64,000 nucleotides of DNA from DATJMJ01 sp035508795 (lineage in GTDB: Bacteria > Actinomycetota > Acidimicrobiia > Acidimicrobiales > Palsa-688), in NCBI GenBank assembly GCA_035508795.1, contig DATJMJ010000023.1, forward strand, positions 34,377-98,376. Direction: 5' to 3'. Made by a program: the position numbers and the translations under genes. The notes beneath the pieces are model-generated. The model ran no database searches. It was not told the origin of the DNA and worked only from the letters and a program-made list of their open reading frames with translations. Below, in pieces: positions 53,061 to 61,256 of this stretch; within the stretch, counting starts at the first letter, position 1, and every line of letters starts with the position of its first letter.

Positions 53061-54320
53061 TCAGCCCAGGGAGCTGAGCACGCATGCGCTCGCCACCCCG
53101 CCCTCTCCGGCGGCGCAGACGACGGCGGTACCGTTGCGGCTCTCCCCGAGACGGGCGACGGCCTCGGCGAACAAGCCAGCCCCTATTGCCCCGACCGGCG
53201 CCGCTGTAGCGAGGGCCCCGCCGTTGGCGTTGACGTCGGACAACTTGACGCCGGTCTCGCAAGCCCAGGCGAGCAGGCCGGCGGCGCTGCTCTCGTAAAC
53301 GAACCAGTGGTCGACGTCAGTTACGGCGAGGCCCGCTTTTTGTAGCGCCGAAAATGTTGCCGGGACCGCAGCAATCGGCCAGACCTCAGGTGACGCCCCT
53401 CCCGAGGCAAACGCGAGCAGCTCCGCCTTCGGCCGCAGCCCGAGCCGGCGCGCCGCCGCCAGGCTCGTGACGACGACTCCGGCGGCCCCGTCGCCTTCTG
53501 CTGCCATGTTGGCAGCGGTCACCAGCCCTCCCGGCAGGTAGGCGGGCCGCAACTTGGCGATGTCCCGTTTCCGGCCCAGCGCAACAGCTTCGTCGGTAGA
53601 AAGCAGTGCGGGCACTCGTGGGCGCCGCTTTGCCTTCACCGGCACCTGCTCGGCCGGGGACGGCAGGACGAGCCGCTCCTGGCGGACAGGGGTTATGAAA
53701 CCGGGAGGCTGCGCCTCCGCGCGGAGCGCTCTTGCGGCGCTTTCGTTGGCCCATTCGTCGAGCTGGGCTCGCGTGAGGCGCCAACGCCTTGCCACCTCTT
53801 CAGCCACAAGACCGGGAGGGAGCAGCCCGGCGGCACCTTTGTACCTGGCCGTGAGCCTGGCCCCGTAAGGCTTGCCGATGGCAGGCTGTGCGAGCGGCGC
53901 GCCCAGTGGCACCACCGACATGACCTCGACACCCCCGGCCACGACGACTTCTTGGGCTCCTGCCTCAACGGCTTGCGCAGCCCAAAAGATGGCCTGGGCC
54001 GACGATGCAGCGTGGCTGTCGACGACAGAGCCGGGGACCTCCTCGGGCCACCCGGCGGCAAGGACGGAGCGCCGGGCGATGTTGCAGGCCTGCGCTCCCA
54101 CCTGCGAGGTGCAACCGAGCACTACGCCGTCCACGGCCGAACTTTGCAGGCCGGCACGTTCGAGCAGGACATTGAGGAGCTCGGCCGAAAGGTCGACCGG
54201 GTGCCAACCACCCAGCGATCCCCCACGCAGGCCGTACGGCGTCCGGAGCGCTTCGACCACGACAGGCCGAGCAGCGCGCGACGGCCGTCCTCCGGCCCCC
54301 GATGCGCGTCCCGGTCCCAC
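53061..54320 (-). CDS. Thiolase-fold protein lacking catalytic residues
   Basis: A 419-residue thiolase-superfamily protein with the typical N-terminus (VVVEALRTPYGLRGGSL) and core. Catalytic positions are altered: the nucleophile region reads DSHAASSAQAIF where active thiolases have C in RLCGSGLQAI; NEAF reads YESS; the GHP His reads AAP (GGALATAAPVGAIG). Only the last-box Cys (VCAAGEGG) remains. It probably is not a standard acyl-CoA thiolase. The GTG at 54320 has GGGAGG upstream and lies 15 nt after the VIT1-type gene, likely one operon. Confidence 0.85.
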   Translation of the reverse strand: MGPGRASGAGGRPSRAARPVVVEALRTPYGLRGGSLGGWHPVDLSAELLNVLLERAGLQSSAVDGVVLGCTSQVGAQACNIARRSVLAAGWPEEVPGSVVDSHAASSAQAIFWAAQAVEAGAQEVVVAGGVEVMSVVPLGAPLAQPAIGKPYGARLTARYKGAAGLLPPGLVAEEVARRWRLTRAQLDEWANESAARALRAEAQPPGFITPVRQERLVLPSPAEQVPVKAKRRPRVPALLSTDEAVALGRKRDIAKLRPAYLPGGLVTAANMAAEGDGAAGVVVTSLAAARRLGLRPKAELLAFASGGASPEVWPIAAVPATFSALQKAGLAVTDVDHWFVYESSAAGLLAWACETGVKLSDVNANGGALATAAPVGAIGAGLFAEAVARLGESRNGTAVVCAAGEGGVASACVLSSLG

Positions 54321-54334
54321 GACGCCAAGCCTCC

Positions 54335-55192
54335 CTAATGCGAGAGGTGGGCGACGTTGACGCCTATCAGCCTGCCGACCACGTAGGTGACACCCGCCGC
54401 CAGCATGCTCACGGCGAGCTGGCGCACGGCGCTCTTCAGCACGGGGCGGCCTGTGGCCTGCGACAGCAGGAAGCCGATGACGACAGAAGCTACTGCGACG
54501 ATGCATACCGAGCTAGCGACCGCAGGCACACCCCGGACGAAGAACCATGGGAGGAGGGGCAGCAGGGCGCCGACGGAGAAGCTGGCAAACGAAGACGCCG
54601 CAGCAGGGTAGGGCGATGGGATAGAGGACGGGTCCACCCCGATCTCCTCTCTTGCGTGCGCCTCGAGCGCCATCTCAGGCGTGCGCATCAACATCCCCGC
54701 CAGGTACCTGGCAGCGTCCGGTGACAGCCCGCGGCGCTGGTAGACCTCGGCAAGCTCCTCCAGCTCAGCCTCCGGCTCGGCCTTGAGCGCCCGCCTTTCC
54801 ACCTCAAGCTCCCTGTGGAGGAGGTCTCGCTGGGCAGACATCGAGACGTACTCGCCTGCGGCCATGCTGAACGCGCCGGCCAGGAGGCCGGCCAACCCGG
54901 CCAGGCGGACATAGCTCGGGCCGGGTTGGGCGCCGACGACACCAAGGATGAGCGAAACGTTTGTCACCAGGCCGTCGCTAACACCGAAGACAGCGGCGCG
55001 CGCTGCGCCGCCCTGGACGTTTCGGTGGTGGTGCTCGAGATCCTGGTGAAGCTCTGCATCCTGGCCGGCCGCAGGCGAGTGGGCGGCCGCAGGCGCGGGG
55101 GCGGCCGCAGGCGCAGGCCCAGTGCCCGGGACAACGCTCGTGCCCTCAGGCGGCGCTCCGGTCGGCTTGCGCCTCGCCCTCATGACCCACAC
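54335..55192 (-). CDS. VIT1/CCC1-family iron/manganese transporter
   Basis: A 285-residue membrane protein of the vacuolar iron transporter family. The first membrane segment FGVSDGLVTNVSLILGVVGA and the AAGEYVSMSAQRDLL segment are diagnostic. A cytoplasmic metal-binding helix region rich in Glu (residues ~125-190) sits between the membrane segments. The N-terminal ~50 residues are Ala/Pro-rich. Family members export Fe2+ or Mn2+ from the cytoplasm. Confidence 0.9.
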   Translation of the reverse strand: MWVMRARRKPTGAPPEGTSVVPGTGPAPAAAPAPAAAHSPAAGQDAELHQDLEHHHRNVQGGAARAAVFGVSDGLVTNVSLILGVVGAQPGPSYVRLAGLAGLLAGAFSMAAGEYVSMSAQRDLLHRELEVERRALKAEPEAELEELAEVYQRRGLSPDAARYLAGMLMRTPEMALEAHAREEIGVDPSSIPSPYPAAASSFASFSVGALLPLLPWFFVRGVPAVASSVCIVAVASVVIGFLLSQATGRPVLKSAVRQLAVSMLAAGVTYVVGRLIGVNVAHLSH

Positions 55193-55210
55193 CTTTCCAG
55201 AGGGCCTTGG

Positions 55211-56158
55211 CTAGAGCAAGGTCACGACGGCGAGGAGATTGAACAGGCAGTGTGCGACCATGCCTGCACCGAGCCGGCGGGTGAGCCATGCCGTGTAGCC
55301 GAGGACCGCGCCGACAAAAAAGAGCGCCAGGACCACCGAAACGTTGGCCCACCCGCTCACCTCGCCGAGGTGAGCCAAGCCGAAAAAACCGGCCTGGAGC
55401 CAAATCGCGCCGTGAGGACCGAAGCGGGACTGGAGGCAGGTGCGCAGGTAGCCGCGAAAAAACAGCTCCTCGAAAAACGGTGCGCCTAAGGCGACGATAA
55501 GCGCGACGATCACGAAGCCCGCTTCGTGGCCTTGTTGTTGCGTGAGTATCTGGTCGTTGCTGCCTGCAAAACGTGTACCTGAGAAAGGCAGTACCACGGC
55601 CTGGGAGATCGCCAGGGCCGCCAACGTCGCGAGGAAACCCCACAGGAGGTCGGCTCTGGCGAAGGCCAGCCCATAATCCCTGCTCAGGCTCGACGAGCCG
55701 TAACGCCTCGAGACCAATAGGGCCGTCGCGATCATCGCAGCCCACAACCCAATCTCCCCGAGCAGCTCCGTGAGGGCGCTCGTCTCGCTGCCGGTGATCG
55801 CGTAGCCGATGCTTTCCCCCACGCCGGCAAGGACGACCGCCACAGAAGCCCCGAGCAATGCCCACCAGGCCGCTCGAGCAGGTAACTGCACCGTCCCGGT
55901 CCTCGTTGAAGGCTGTTCGGTCCTCATCGGAGGCTGCGTAAGGGTGCCGGCCTGCCTAGCCGGCACCAGCGTCGTTTGAGGTGGGCCTGCCTGACCTGGG
56001 GTCGTCTGAGGTGCTCCGCCGGGTGGCCATGACGCCCCGAGGCCGTCTGCGGCCCAGCCGTGTTGGCCGGCCGGCCCGGAGGGCCAGGGCATCGTGCTAC
56101 CAGACGAGCTCGGCGGCACCTGTTCCATCACCTTTGAACGTACTGGTAATGGCTCCAT
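55211..56158 (-). CDS. CPBP-family intramembrane metalloprotease
   Basis: A 315-residue membrane protein of the CAAX protease/bacteriocin-processing (CPBP) family. The motifs are intact: FFEELFFRGYL, FGLAHLGE and AHCLFN. About seven membrane segments follow a ~100-residue Pro/Gln/Thr-rich N-terminus. The ATG at 56128 is an alternative start. It runs away from the divergent rpmH operon, with 184 nt between the starts holding the rpmH promoter, which I cannot place with confidence. Confidence 0.88.
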   Translation of the reverse strand: MEPLPVRSKVMEQVPPSSSGSTMPWPSGPAGQHGWAADGLGASWPPGGAPQTTPGQAGPPQTTLVPARQAGTLTQPPMRTEQPSTRTGTVQLPARAAWWALLGASVAVVLAGVGESIGYAITGSETSALTELLGEIGLWAAMIATALLVSRRYGSSSLSRDYGLAFARADLLWGFLATLAALAISQAVVLPFSGTRFAGSNDQILTQQQGHEAGFVIVALIVALGAPFFEELFFRGYLRTCLQSRFGPHGAIWLQAGFFGLAHLGEVSGWANVSVVLALFFVGAVLGYTAWLTRRLGAGMVAHCLFNLLAVVTLL

Positions 56159-56342
56159 TGGCGAGCCGCTGGCGGAGCGGGCGGCTCGTACTCTACGCTG
56201 GTGGAAAGGCCATAGGCTGTTGGGCAGACGCGTACCAGCTTGACCGTCTGGCGACGTAAGCGTGGCAACACGAGCGCCGGGGCTGGGTGGGCTAGCGGCG
56301 CCGCGGCTTCGTCGGCTTGGCAGCTTCAGCAGGAGGCAACGA

Positions 56343-56477
56343 GTGAAACGTCCTTTCCAACCTCATACTCGCAGGCGCGCGAGGCGGCATGGCTTTCGCC
56401 ACCGGATGGCCACGCGAGCAGGGCGAGCCGTCATCAGAGCACGCCGCCTAAAGGGGCGGCAACGCCTGGCAGCTTGA
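56343..56477 (+). CDS. rpmH: 50S ribosomal protein L34
   Basis: A 44-residue, Arg-rich protein matching L34 along its length (VKRPFQPHTRRRARRHGFR, then RTRAGRAV-like and RARRLKGRQRL). The GTG at 56343 has AGGAGG 6 nt upstream. It heads the conserved rpmH-rnpA-yidD-yidC-khpB-rsmG operon, and its stop overlaps the rnpA TTG by 4 nt. dnaA, normally divergent from rpmH, is not here. Confidence 0.96.
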   Translation: MKRPFQPHTRRRARRHGFRHRMATRAGRAVIRARRLKGRQRLAA

Positions 56478-56836
56478 AGTGGAGATCCCTTGGGCGCTCG
56501 GGCTTCGAGGAACTGAGGGGCGCCAGGGCCACCCGTTCCGGGCCGATAACGGTCTCCTGGGTGCCGGGCGCGACCCGGGCTCGCCCCGTTCTCGCCTTCG
56601 CGATCAGCAAGCGGGTCGGCAACGCGGTAGCGCGCAACCGGCTCAGGCGGCGGCTGAAGGAGGCGGCGCGCCGGTTCGTCTCCATGCCGGACGGCCTCTA
56701 CTTGATCAGGACGGCCCCGGCGGCAGCGGCGATGGATTTCGCCTCTCTGCGCAGGCACCTGCAATACGCGGTAGACGGGCTCTCGCGCCCACCGAAGGAC
56801 CGGCCACAAGGCGGGCACCAGAGCTGCCAAGCGTGA
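56474..56836 (+). CDS. rnpA: Ribonuclease P protein component
   Basis: The 120-residue protein subunit of RNase P, which matures tRNA 5' ends. The RNR motif is clear in SKRVGNAVARNRLRRRLKEA. The TTG start at 56474 overlaps the rpmH stop (TTGA); no other start fits the family N-terminus (FEELRGARATRSG). Its own stop overlaps yidD (GTGA). Confidence 0.93.
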   Translation: MKWRSLGRSGFEELRGARATRSGPITVSWVPGATRARPVLAFAISKRVGNAVARNRLRRRLKEAARRFVSMPDGLYLIRTAPAAAAMDFASLRRHLQYAVDGLSRPPKDRPQGGHQSCQA

Positions 56837-57144
56837 CCGACAAGCCACGATCAGTGGCCTCTCGCGCTCTTGTAGTGCTCGTGCAGCTATACCGCGGAGC
56901 AACTGCCAACCGTGCCGCTGCTTGCCGCTTCGTGCCCTCGTGCTCGCAGTACGCCCTCGACGCCTTGCGCCTCTACCCCCTCCGCCAGGCTGTGCCGCTT
57001 GTCCTCCGCCGCCTTGCTCGTTGCCGGCCCGGAGGGCCCTTCGGCTTCGACCCTGTGCCAGAGGCGACCAGTCTCGGCGAGAGCGCTCGACTACCGCAGC
57101 CCGGTACACGGCCCAACACCATGAGCGGGAGCGGCGCCGAATGA
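56833..57144 (+). CDS. yidD: Membrane protein insertion efficiency factor YidD
   Basis: A 103-residue YidD protein. The diagnostic block is CRFVPSCSQYALDAL, followed by RRLARCRPGG and the GFDPVP terminus. It assists YidC in membrane insertion. The GTG start overlaps the rnpA stop and its stop overlaps yidC (ATGA). Confidence 0.93.
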   Translation: MTDKPRSVASRALVVLVQLYRGATANRAAACRFVPSCSQYALDALRLYPLRQAVPLVLRRLARCRPGGPFGFDPVPEATSLGESARLPQPGTRPNTMSGSGAE

Positions 57145-58223
57145 CGGCCCTCAGCCAGCTGGTCGGTTGGATCCTCGCCGGCTTCTATTCGCTCGTCCCC
57201 AACTACGGCGTGGCGATCATCCTGCTCGGCTTGACGTTCATGATCCTGGTCGCCCCGCTGACCCTCAAGTCGACGCGCTCGATGCTGGCGATGCAAAAGC
57301 TTCAACCAAAAATGAAGCAGCTGCAGCAGCAGCACAAAAACGACCGGCTCGCGCTCAACCAGGCTCTTACGCAGCTGTACAAGGAGGAGGGGGTCAGCCC
57401 CTTCGGAGCGTGCATTCCAACGCTCATACCTCTGCCGCTTTTTTACGTCCTCTACCGCGTCATCGTCGGCCTCGGCAATAAGGCCAAGCACTGCGTCGGC
57501 ACCCGTTGCGCCGACCCGCTCTACCTGAGCCACAAGACCCGGATGTGGCAAAACCTCTACAAGACGGCTCCAGCCGGCAAGGGCGCTCAGATCCACGCCT
57601 TTGGCATCAACCTCGCGACCAGTGCTTGGACCGCCATCACCAAGCACCTCGGCGCCGTCGAGCTCTTCGGCTCGCTCCTCCTGCTCCTCATCATGATCGG
57701 GGCCAACTTCTACCAGCAGCTCCAGATCATGAACCTCAACCCGATGGCGCGGCAAAACCAGATGAACCAGCAGATGCAGATCATGCGGTTCTTCCCGATC
57801 ATTTTCGGGCTGATCTGCGTCCGGCTGGCCTCGGGGCTCGTCCTCTACTACGCGGTGTCGGCACTGTTCCGGGTCGGGCAGCAATGGCTGATGTACCGCC
57901 TCGACCCCAAGGTCAAGGCACTCGTTGCGCGAGACGACCGGGACATCGAGGTCATGGAGGCACGCCTCGAGGACGAGGAGCGACGTCCGGTGCGAAAGGC
58001 GCTCACCGGGCCGAAAGATGCTGCGTCAAAACCCGTGGGCAACGCGAAGGGCTCCCCACAACGTCCTGGGGCGGCCCGGCCTAGACCTCCCGCACGCCAA
58101 ACGGGCACCGCAAGAGAGGCCTCTAACGGCAACGGCCAGGGGCCTGGTAAACCACAGCGTCGTTACGCAAGCGCCCAGAGCGGCGCCCAGCGCAACCGCA
58201 ACCGAAGGCGTCGGAGTAAGTGA
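57141..58223 (+). CDS. yidC: Membrane protein insertase YidC
   Basis: A 360-residue Oxa1/YidC insertase. Five membrane segments are visible, with the VAPLTLKSTRSMLAMQKLQPKM segment and the cytoplasmic KNDRLALNQALTQLYKEEGVSP loop. The C-terminal ~95 residues are a basic, disordered tail (KPQRR...RNRNRRRRSK) of the type that contacts ribosomes. The ATG overlaps the yidD stop. Confidence 0.95.
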   Translation: MTALSQLVGWILAGFYSLVPNYGVAIILLGLTFMILVAPLTLKSTRSMLAMQKLQPKMKQLQQQHKNDRLALNQALTQLYKEEGVSPFGACIPTLIPLPLFYVLYRVIVGLGNKAKHCVGTRCADPLYLSHKTRMWQNLYKTAPAGKGAQIHAFGINLATSAWTAITKHLGAVELFGSLLLLLIMIGANFYQQLQIMNLNPMARQNQMNQQMQIMRFFPIIFGLICVRLASGLVLYYAVSALFRVGQQWLMYRLDPKVKALVARDDRDIEVMEARLEDEERRPVRKALTGPKDAASKPVGNAKGSPQRPGAARPRPPARQTGTAREASNGNGQGPGKPQRRYASAQSGAQRNRNRRRRSK

Positions 58224-59191
58224 TGGATTGGGTCGAAACGACTGGCCGCAATGTCGAAGAAGCAAAAAAGTCTGCCCTGGAACAGCTCGGAGTCGAGGAA
58301 TCGGACGCCGAGTTCGAGGTGGTTGCCGAGGCCAAGATCGGTTTGTTCGGGCGCCTCAAAGAGGAAGCGCGAGTCCGTGCGCGGGTCCAGCCGCGGTACC
58401 CTCGCTCCAAGGGTGAACGCCGTGACCGGCGCCGGTCGAGGGCCAGCCGGCCAGACCAGGCCGCCGCAGGCAACTCACGGCCGGCACCGGCCGCCGAAGA
58501 GGAGGCCGTCTCATCCTCGGGCAGCCGCCGGCGGCCGAGGAGCGACGAAAACGTCAACCGTCCTCAAACGCCGAGCGGCGCACGTCGCAGGCGTAGGACA
58601 GGAGGGGTAGGCAGCATCATGAGCGCAACGGAGGACCGTGACAACGGTCCCGCAAATGCGGTGAGCAACGAGGAACTAGCCAAGGCCGCCGAAGATTTCC
58701 TCCGAGGGCTACTGCGCGAGATGGGAGCGCGGGCGGAGGTCAGCTCGAGCCAGCAGGGTGAAGAGTTGATCGAAGTGCTTGTATCCGGAGAAGAGCTGGG
58801 GACCCTTATCGGTCCCCGGGGGAGCACCTTGCTCGCCTTGCAAGAGCTGACGAGGATCGTCCTTCAGCGCCACCTGCCTCATCCTGGCTCACGGGTCGTC
58901 GTCGACGTCAACGGCTATAGGAAGCGGCGTCAAGAGGCCCTGGCGCGCTTCGCCCAACAGGTCGCTGCAGAAGTGCTCGCGAGCAACAAGAAGCGGGCGC
59001 TCGAGCCGATGCCCCCCGCCGACAGAAAAGTGGTCCACGATGCAGTCAACGAGATCGCCGGGGTAAGCACCATCTCCGAAGGGGAGGAGCCCAACCGGCG
59101 GGTCGTGCTCATCCCGGCGGATGGTGCAAGCGGCCCCGCAGGTCAGGGCGACGGGGACGCTACCTCCAAGCTCGAGAGCACAAGACCCTGA
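58220..59191 (+). CDS. khpB: KhpB/Jag RNA-binding protein
   Basis: A 323-residue protein with an N-terminal Jag domain (VETTGRNVEEAKKSALEQLG, FGRLKEEARVRARV), a ~110-residue Arg-rich linker, a KH domain (LGTLIGPRGSTLLALQELT) and a C-terminal R3H domain (RRQEALARFAQQVA, PPADRKVVHDAV). It binds RNA, usually with KhpA. A GTG at 58220 overlaps the yidC stop, and an ATG at 58223 follows directly; either may be used. Confidence 0.93.
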   Translation: MMDWVETTGRNVEEAKKSALEQLGVEESDAEFEVVAEAKIGLFGRLKEEARVRARVQPRYPRSKGERRDRRRSRASRPDQAAAGNSRPAPAAEEEAVSSSGSRRRPRSDENVNRPQTPSGARRRRRTGGVGSIMSATEDRDNGPANAVSNEELAKAAEDFLRGLLREMGARAEVSSSQQGEELIEVLVSGEELGTLIGPRGSTLLALQELTRIVLQRHLPHPGSRVVVDVNGYRKRRQEALARFAQQVAAEVLASNKKRALEPMPPADRKVVHDAVNEIAGVSTISEGEEPNRRVVLIPADGASGPAGQGDGDATSKLESTRP

Positions 59192-59841
59192 CAGAGCCGG
59201 CACCCCCGCAGCTGTCCCCGGGGCGTGCCGAAGCAGTTTCCTCGGTCCTCGAGCAGGCGCAGCAGCTCGGCTTCATAGGCCCGTCTCCCATCCCGGAGCA
59301 ATTGGGCCGAAGCCTCGCGTTTGGTGCCCTGATCGCATCGCCGAGGCGCGCCGTCGACCTCGGGACTGGAGGTGGGTTGCCCGGCTTGGTGCTCGCTTGC
59401 AGTTTCGAGCACTGCCACTGGACTTTTGTGGAAAGTAACCACCGTCGCTCCGACTGGCTGAGGTTCGCTCTGACGGAGCTGGGCCTCACCAACCGGACCG
59501 ACGTCGTGACCTCTCGGGCCGAGAACTTTGGGCGTGGTCCAGCGCGTTACGGTGCCGACTTCGTGACTGCACGCAGCTTCGGGCCGCCGGGCCCCACTGC
59601 CGAGTGTGGTGCGCCCTTGTTGCGCCTTGGCGGGCAGTTGCTGGTCAGTGACCCGCCAACGGGACCGGGGTCCCGATGGCCTGACGATGGACTGAGCGTA
59701 TTGGGGCTTGTTCTTGAAAGGGTCGCCAGAGTGGCGAGCCTGGCCGGCCCGGTCTCATTGAGCGTCCTGACGAGCGTCTGCCCCTGCCCGGACAATTACC
59801 CTCGGCGCAACGGCATCCCGTTTAAGCGTCCGTTGTTTTGA
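59188..59841 (+). CDS. rsmG: 16S rRNA (guanine-527-N7)-methyltransferase, probable CTG start
   Basis: RsmG/GidB methylates G527 of 16S rRNA with SAM. The SAM motif is AVDLGTGGGLPGLVLA, and FVESNHRRSDWLRF follows. The first ATG/GTG/TTG in frame is a TTG at 59302, but family similarity (AVSSVLEQAQQLGFIGPS) extends upstream of it. A CTG at 59188 overlaps the khpB stop as CTGA and gives 217 residues, the normal length. Every other junction in this operon uses an NTGA overlap, so CTG is the likely start (inference). Confidence 0.85.
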   Translation: MTEPAPPQLSPGRAEAVSSVLEQAQQLGFIGPSPIPEQLGRSLAFGALIASPRRAVDLGTGGGLPGLVLACSFEHCHWTFVESNHRRSDWLRFALTELGLTNRTDVVTSRAENFGRGPARYGADFVTARSFGPPGPTAECGAPLLRLGGQLLVSDPPTGPGSRWPDDGLSVLGLVLERVARVASLAGPVSLSVLTSVCPCPDNYPRRNGIPFKRPLF

Positions 59842-59930
59842 CAACCCCTGTCGGTGCCTGATCGCAGGCGTCGGCTAAGGTCGAGACTTCGGCCACCTCA
59901 AGGGCCTCCTGTGGTCATCCATCAACTTAT

Positions 59931-59946
59931 GGTTTCACGTGAAACA
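59931..59946. promoter_or_regulatory. parS centromere site
   Basis: GGTTTCACGTGAAACA matches the 16-bp parS consensus TGTTTCACGTGAAACA at 15 of 16 positions, with the inner 14-bp palindrome perfect. It lies in the 176 nt gap before parA and should be loaded by the ParB encoded about 1.3 kb away. Confidence 0.95.
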
Positions 59947-60017
59947 CTGCCCGGCACGGCGACCGCCAAAGCCCAGAGCGTCAAATTCTTGATGCCGCCG
60001 CCAGGACCAGGCATGAT

Positions 60018-61256
60018 GTGGTCGGGATGGCCAACTCAGAACGGCGTGAACGTGCATCGAGAATATTTGAAGCCATCCGTGGTTCCTCCCCGGCCGCAAG
60101 ATCCTCGTCGCGACCTCGCGTCGAGGAGGATGCGGAGCCCGAGACGTCCCCCGAAAGCACCTCGGACCGCGACGCCCCTGGCTCTGAGCCCCCGGTCCAG
60201 GTGGCTGTGCCAGTCCAGCCGGACGAGGAGCTTCCCTGGCCGCAGGCCCGTACGACCGCTGCCGCATCCCCGAGTGCTCAAACTGACCAATCTGATGGTC
60301 TCGCTCACGGCCTCGTCGAAATCGAAGAGGTTGGCGCCGTGAGCGCGCCGAGCCCCTTTGGTCCCGGCACAGAAAGCGGCCCGGCGGCGGCAGAATTCGG
60401 GCTCGACCAGTTGCGGGGGACGGGGAAAGAGCTACCGGCCGAACACGAACTGGGCGCGATTTCTGCTGCCAAGCCGCCCTTGCCAAGGATCCTCGCCATC
60501 GCGAACCAAAAGGGGGGCGTCGGCAAGACCACGACGGCGGTCAACCTCGGGGCGGCCCTCGCCGAACAGGGCTACAGGGTTTTGGTCATCGACCTCGACC
60601 CCCAAGGCAACGCGACGACAGGCTTGGGGGTCAATTCTCGTAACTTGGACAACTCTGTTTACGACGTCATCCTCCACGATGTGCCCATAGAGGATTGCAT
60701 TGAGCCGACCAATCTCCGCAACCTTTTCGTCGTACCGGCCACGATCGACCTCGCAGGCGCCGAGATCGAACTAGTGCCTGCCTTCAGCAGGGAACTGAGA
60801 TTGAAGCGCGCTCTCGACACGGTCGTGGACGATTTCGACTTTGTCCTCATCGACTGCCCGCCATCACTGGGTCTCCTCACCGTTAATGCACTTTCGGCTG
60901 CCAACGAAGTCGCGGTCCCCATCCAGTGCGAGTACTACGCGCTCGAAGGCCTCGGGCAGCTGTTGCGCAACATAGAAAGGGTCCGTGCGAACCTCAACCC
61001 ACGCCTTGTCGTCAGCACGATCATCATGACGATGTTCGACGCCCGGACACGCCTCGCTGAACAAGTTGTGGCCGAAGTGAGGGCGCACTTCGGGGACCGG
61101 GTCTGCCGGAGCATCGTCCCGCGGACAGTACGGCTTTCGGAGGCTCCCTCCTACGGGCAGCCGGTCATAGTGTTCGACCCAGCATCGCGGGGGGCCACGG
61201 CCTACCGTGAACTGGCGAGGGAGGTGAGCGGTGGCGCACCGCAGCGGGTTGGGTAG
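60018..61256 (+). CDS. parA: Chromosome partitioning ATPase ParA
   Basis: A 412-residue ParA/Soj ATPase. The deviant Walker A NQKGGVGKTTTAVNLG is near residue 165, followed by VIDLDPQGNATTGLG and FVLIDCPPSLGLLT. The N-terminal ~150 residues are an acidic, Ser/Pro/Glu-rich extension not found in ordinary ParA. The GTG at 60018 has AGG six bases upstream; an ATG at 60027 is possible. It overlaps parB by 26 nt. With ParB and parS it segregates the origin region. Confidence 0.94.
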   Translation: MVGMANSERRERASRIFEAIRGSSPAARSSSRPRVEEDAEPETSPESTSDRDAPGSEPPVQVAVPVQPDEELPWPQARTTAAASPSAQTDQSDGLAHGLVEIEEVGAVSAPSPFGPGTESGPAAAEFGLDQLRGTGKELPAEHELGAISAAKPPLPRILAIANQKGGVGKTTTAVNLGAALAEQGYRVLVIDLDPQGNATTGLGVNSRNLDNSVYDVILHDVPIEDCIEPTNLRNLFVVPATIDLAGAEIELVPAFSRELRLKRALDTVVDDFDFVLIDCPPSLGLLTVNALSAANEVAVPIQCEYYALEGLGQLLRNIERVRANLNPRLVVSTIIMTMFDARTRLAEQVVAEVRAHFGDRVCRSIVPRTVRLSEAPSYGQPVIVFDPASRGATAYRELAREVSGGAPQRVG

